Assembly: GCF_000250675.2 (NCBI RefSeq)
Contig: NC_018681.1
Span: forward strand, 9,238,001-9,302,000
Direction of reading: 5' to 3'
DNA from: Nocardia brasiliensis ATCC 700358
GTDB lineage: Bacteria; Actinomycetota; Actinomycetes; Mycobacteriales; Mycobacteriaceae
Length of the DNA stretch: 64,000 nucleotides
Of the stretch, positions 60,621-64,000 are shown one piece after another. Positions within the stretch are counted from its first letter, which is position 1, and every line of letters begins with the position of its first letter. A program made the translations under genes and the position numbers. The notes beneath the pieces were generated by a model. The model was not told the DNA's origin, ran no database searches, and was given only the letters and a program-made list of their open reading frames with translations.

Positions 60621-61082
60621 GGATCGCAGCCTTTCTCTCTCGCTCAGAGGACCACATCACAAGGGAGCGCTCGGCAGCAAAAGCCGACCGCCCAGTCTTC
60701 TTATCTCGACTAAACATGCACTCGGACAACGTTGTTCGCGGTCAGGTGATGACCTGACCATACTTATTGTCTGTGACTGGAGCGTATCGCGTTTGTAACT
60801 CCGTAAACCCGGCAAATTTCGCCTGAAGCGCGAGCTGCCGGCGACGCCACCGCGGGAGCGCATCCGCTGCAGATCGGATGCCGTCGGCCGTGCGAATCTA
60901 CACCACCGCCGACGGCGGCCGCAGCCGAGTTCGGCACCGGGCGGGCCTGCGGCGAAGGCCGGCCCGACCGGCCCGTCACTACCCGCTCGAGCTGGTGAAA
61001 CCTCGGTGCAACCGGCGTGAGACGGCCCTGCGGCACAGTGGTCTGTGGCGGCGACGCCGGACGAGTCGGGAGGAGTTCGGAG
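60621..61082. other. Divergent promoter gap before SCO2524-like and monooxygenase genes
   Basis: 462 nt without a gene. It contains the palindrome ACAACGTTGT (60726-60735), the inverted repeat described next, and AT-richer DNA (60760-60800) suitable for promoters. Nothing else was recognised. Confidence 0.5.
60740..60759. promoter_or_regulatory. 8-bp inverted repeat operator
   Basis: GGTCAGGT-GATG-ACCTGACC is a perfect inverted repeat 120 nt upstream of the SCO2524-like start and 323 nt before the monooxygenase. Its size suits a GntR- or TetR-type repressor, none of which is encoded next to it. Confidence 0.5.
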
Positions 61083-62621
61083 ATGCTCGAGATCGAGGTG
61101 TTGATCGTCGGCGGCGGGCCGGTCGGGCTGACGGCCCGTGCCCTGCTGCAACGCTGGGGGGTGCGCACGCTGGTGGTCGAGAAGCGCCGCGAACTCTCCC
61201 CGTTTCCCAGGTCGCGGCTGATCAACGCCCGAACGATGGAGATCTTTCGCGGGCTCGGCATCGCCGAGACGATCACCGCCCGCGCCTTCCCGCCGGAGTA
61301 CGGGCGCATCCGCTTCCGGGATCGGTTGCTGGACAAGGACTTCGCCTCGGCGGCGATGGTCGGGGTGGACGCGCCGATCGCGGCGAGTCCGGTGCTCGGC
61401 GTGCTCAGTTCGCAGGATCGTTTGGAGCCGACCCTGCTCGGGGCGGCGAGCACCCCGGTGCGCTTCGAGGTCGAGGCCGTCGATCTGGCCGAGACCGCCG
61501 AGGGCGTCGTGGCGTCGCTGATCGATCGGAGCAGCGGGGCGACGACCGAGGTCCGCGCCCGTTATGCGATCGGTGCGGACGGCGCGAATTCCGCTGTCCG
61601 GCAAGGTCTTGCCATCGGCACCACAGGGCCGGGGGTACTGAGCCGCGCCACCTCGGTGGTCTTCGACGCGGACCTGCCGCGCTGGCGGGCCGAGCAGCCC
61701 GCCGGGGTCTACTTCACTATGCAGGGATCCTTCGCTCCGCTCTACCCCGAGGGCGGTTGGCTGTGGTTCGTGCCGACACCCGACGACGTCGTCGACGCCG
61801 ATTGGCCCGCCCTGCTCGCGAACGCGCTCGGCCCGCAGGTGCCGGCCGAGGTGCTGCGGGTGCAGCACTGGGAGATGAACGCCCATGTGGCCGAACGCTT
61901 CCGCGCCGGCCGGGTACTGCTCGCCGGTGACGCCGCGCACGCACTGCCCATCGTCGGCGGCCTCGGCATGAACACCGGCGTCGCCGACGTGCACAACCTC
62001 TGCTGGAAGCTGGCGGGGGTGCTGCGCGGGTGGGCGGGCCCGAAGCTGTTGGACACCTACGAGATCGAGCGCCTGCCGGTGGCCCACCGGACCCTGCGGC
62101 AGGCCGTGGAGAACACCCGGCTCATGCTCCAGGTGCAGCACGGTCGCCGCGACCCGCGACCCGGCAACTCCCCGGCGAAGATCGAACTGCCTTGGTCCGA
62201 ACAGTATTTCGCGCAGATGGGGCTGGTGCTGGGCGTCAGCTATCGCTCTGCCGCCGTGCACACCACCGACACCGCGGCAGCGGAATCGAGCGACATGGGA
62301 ACGGAGTACGTACCCACCGCACTGCCGGGCCATCGCATGCCGCATCTGTGGCTCGCGGACGGCCGGTCCACGCTGGACCTGCTCGGCGCCTGGTTCACGC
62401 TGCTCACCCCGGCGCCGGACGAGTGGCAGCAACCCGCGCTGCCGTGGCCGTTGCGCATCGAGACCCTCGCCGGCGCGCATGCCGACCGCTGGGGGCTGGG
62501 GACCGACGGCGCGCTGCTCGTGCGACCCGACGGGCATATCGGCGCGCGGTGGGCGACCCGGCCGGACGCCGAATCGGCACTGCGCGAGGTACTGGCCGCG
62601 ATTACCTGCACGCAGAGTTGA
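61083..62621 (+). CDS. FAD-dependent aromatic hydroxylase
   Basis: 512 residues, group A flavoprotein monooxygenase. GGGPVG (10-15) binds the FAD ADP moiety, IGADGANSAVR is the DG motif, and LLAGDAAHALPIVGGLGMNTGVAD the GD motif; a thioredoxin-like C-terminal domain follows. Such enzymes hydroxylate phenols or polyketide rings using NAD(P)H and O2. The ATG at 61083 has GGGAGGAG upstream. No other degradation genes adjoin, so the substrate is open. Confidence 0.88.
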   Translation: MLEIEVLIVGGGPVGLTARALLQRWGVRTLVVEKRRELSPFPRSRLINARTMEIFRGLGIAETITARAFPPEYGRIRFRDRLLDKDFASAAMVGVDAPIAASPVLGVLSSQDRLEPTLLGAASTPVRFEVEAVDLAETAEGVVASLIDRSSGATTEVRARYAIGADGANSAVRQGLAIGTTGPGVLSRATSVVFDADLPRWRAEQPAGVYFTMQGSFAPLYPEGGWLWFVPTPDDVVDADWPALLANALGPQVPAEVLRVQHWEMNAHVAERFRAGRVLLAGDAAHALPIVGGLGMNTGVADVHNLCWKLAGVLRGWAGPKLLDTYEIERLPVAHRTLRQAVENTRLMLQVQHGRRDPRPGNSPAKIELPWSEQYFAQMGLVLGVSYRSAAVHTTDTAAAESSDMGTEYVPTALPGHRMPHLWLADGRSTLDLLGAWFTLLTPAPDEWQQPALPWPLRIETLAGAHADRWGLGTDGALLVRPDGHIGARWATRPDAESALREVLAAITCTQS

Positions 62622-62979
62622 GGCGGTCCGCGAAATCCGGTCGGCCGAATTCCGGATGCATCAAGTGAAGCCACACCTGAACTACCGCCGCATTTCGAGA
62701 AATGGTTCCGTTCCGACCGACTGGATACCTCATTTATAGGGGCATGGATCGATCACGAACCGTCGCATCGGACATGCTCATTGGCTATAAGACCAGCTAG
62801 ATCCGGTCGAACCCGATTGGTTGTCAAGGGGAATAGCGCCCTACGTGTCCGATTCCACACTGCCCGCGACCATTCCACCCAGTAACACTCGGCACTCCGG
62901 CCACGACGTCTTCGGTGACGCATGGCCCTCGGGGGGGCCTTGTCCGTCACCTTGTCGGTAATGGATTGGGGATAGGGAC
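62622..62979. other. Intergenic region before the cutinase gene
   Basis: 358 nt without a supported gene, slightly AT-richer than its flanks (for example TTTATAGGGGC near 62733). No hairpin or clear promoter was found. Confidence 0.4.
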
Positions 62980-64000
62980 ATGGCTTTTCGCGAGTTCTTC
63001 GCGCGACACCGGATCGCCTCGGCGGTCGCGGCGCCCGCGGTGCTGGGCGTGGCGGCGGCGGTGGCCGCCACGTTCGCATTGACGTCGTCGCCACAGACCA
63101 GGGATACGCAGCTCACGACGTCGGTGACCGAGTGTCATGACATGGTGACGGTTTCGGTGGCCGGACGCAACGACACTCCGGTGGCGGGAACCACGAAGCT
63201 GCTCGTCGGCGCGGACGGCAAGGAACTGCCCGCCGCGATGGCCGGGGACCACAACAGCGAGTGGGTCGATCCGGTGGTCAACGCGCCGAACGGGCAGGTG
63301 GAGCCCGGCTCCTACGCCGCGGTGTACATCGCCTATCCGGCGAACATGGCCACCTACGAGGACGCGGTCAACGCCGGCGCCGCGAACACCGAACAGGTGA
63401 TGCGCGAGATCTCGAAGGCCTGCCCGGACACCAAGTTCTCGATCGTGGGCTACAGCGAGGGCGCCGATGTCGTGCGTCGCGTCGCCCAGAAGATCGGCCA
63501 CCAGGAGGCGGGCCAGGACGGCGCGTACGGGATCGTCGATCCCGACGATGTCCTCGGCGTCGTGATCCTCGCCGACGCGGGCCGCAGCGCGGGCGACGGA
63601 CCGTTCCCCGGCGCGAAGGATCCGTTCGGCAACCCCGACGGCTTCGACCAGAAGTATCAGAACGGCAAGAATCCCGTACCGGGCAAGGGCGCGTTGCCCG
63701 GCACCAGCGGTGATTTCGGCAAACTGAACGGCAAGATCGCTTCGTTCTGCTCCGACGGCGACCTGACTTGTTCGGCGCCGGAAAACATTTCGCTGTTGCA
63801 GCTGGTGGTCAACGTGGGCAGGCAGATCAATGTCGACGCGCTCGAACGAGACGGGCTGACCCCGGCCACCGGCCAGGATGTCGCCGTCGTGCTCGGCCGG
63901 ATCGCGATGACCGCGTTCGCCGATATCGCCGCGAACCCGAACTGGATGAAGAGCGACGAGACCTTCCTCCAGGTGCTGTTGAAGGTGTCCGATCCCGCCT
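62980..64000 (+). CDS. Cutinase-family serine esterase, 5' part
   Basis: 340 codons, running off the window. An N-terminal hydrophobic segment (about 12-37) is a signal or membrane anchor. VGYSEGADV carries nucleophile Ser159, and FCSDGDLTC, with two Cys around the likely catalytic Asp, is typical of cutinase-like proteins (Culp) of mycolic-acid bacteria, such as Rv3802c. It would act on lipids in the cell envelope. The ATG at 62980 follows GATAGGGAC. The C-terminus is not visible. Confidence 0.88.
   Translation, partial: MAFREFFARHRIASAVAAPAVLGVAAAVAATFALTSSPQTRDTQLTTSVTECHDMVTVSVAGRNDTPVAGTTKLLVGADGKELPAAMAGDHNSEWVDPVVNAPNGQVEPGSYAAVYIAYPANMATYEDAVNAGAANTEQVMREISKACPDTKFSIVGYSEGADVVRRVAQKIGHQEAGQDGAYGIVDPDDVLGVVILADAGRSAGDGPFPGAKDPFGNPDGFDQKYQNGKNPVPGKGALPGTSGDFGKLNGKIASFCSDGDLTCSAPENISLLQLVVNVGRQINVDALERDGLTPATGQDVAVVLGRIAMTAFADIAANPNWMKSDETFLQVLLKVSDPA

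Noticed and set aside
58695..60713. 672-codon plus-strand open frame opposite the SCO2524-like gene
   Set aside because: Antisense shadow, Arg- and Gln-rich, without ribosome site or family features.
60657..62537. 626-codon minus-strand open frame opposite the monooxygenase
   Set aside because: The plus strand carries all three FAD motifs; the antisense frame is a by-product of high GC.

Overview
The window is high-GC DNA from an actinobacterium of the Mycobacteriales, most likely Nocardia or a close relative. The gene order GT87 glycosyltransferase - rpsF - ssb - rpsR - rplI - dnaB is that of mycobacteria, and dnaB carries an intein at the site used in Mycobacterium tuberculosis. ESX-type (type VII secretion) substrates with an EspG chaperone, DUF3558 lipoproteins and a cutinase-family protein fit the same group. 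No rRNA, tRNA or CRISPR array was seen.

Layout. (1) 1-752: 3' end of a GT87 membrane glycosyltransferase. (2) 734-18129: a large Ter-type stress locus. It holds five TerD-type domains in four genes, three tandem AIM24-family genes, a TerC-like DUF475 membrane protein, and a four-gene minus-strand operon (coiled-coil protein, HpcH/HpaI aldolase, PRTase-StiP-PELOTA fusion, HAD phosphatase) matching the biosynthetic module proposed to make a nucleoside-like metabolite. A sugar epimerase and a metallo-hydrolase/MerR pair sit inside it. (3) 18131-23827: EamA exporter with divergent CGNR regulator, alpha/beta hydrolase, large SARP/AfsR regulator. (4) 24079-31097: housekeeping block from a second GT87 gene to dnaB. 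A cluster of five DnaA-box-like 9-mers lies in front of dnaB, and dnaB itself contains two inteins, one a class-3 mini-intein in the P-loop and one with a LAGLIDADG endonuclease. (5) 31101-40723: a lower-GC island of ESX-type proteins, EspG and a Ser/Thr kinase, bounded by a 26-bp direct repeat and a chimeric scar of its first gene. (6) 40807-46133: lipase, HxlR regulator/epoxide-hydrolase-like pair, secreted protein, LuxR regulator, GNAT, methyltransferase. (7) 46412-50895: second DUF3558/ESX-like group, membrane protein, secreted GH1 glucosidase. (8) 50949-60620: a minus-strand conflict-type locus. A caspase-like protease is fused to an EccC-like chain of ATPase modules; it is preceded by an EACC1 protein and a four-gene set resembling SCO2524-SCO2521 of Streptomyces. 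(9) 61083-64000: FAD monooxygenase and the 5' part of a cutinase.

The most unusual system is region 8. The protease occupies the place of the membrane anchor of a type VII secretion ATPase and is translationally coupled to EACC1, the constant component named in NTP-dependent conflict systems. Regions 2 and 5 are the next most interesting. Family names are given from recognition of motifs and gene order; no database search was run.
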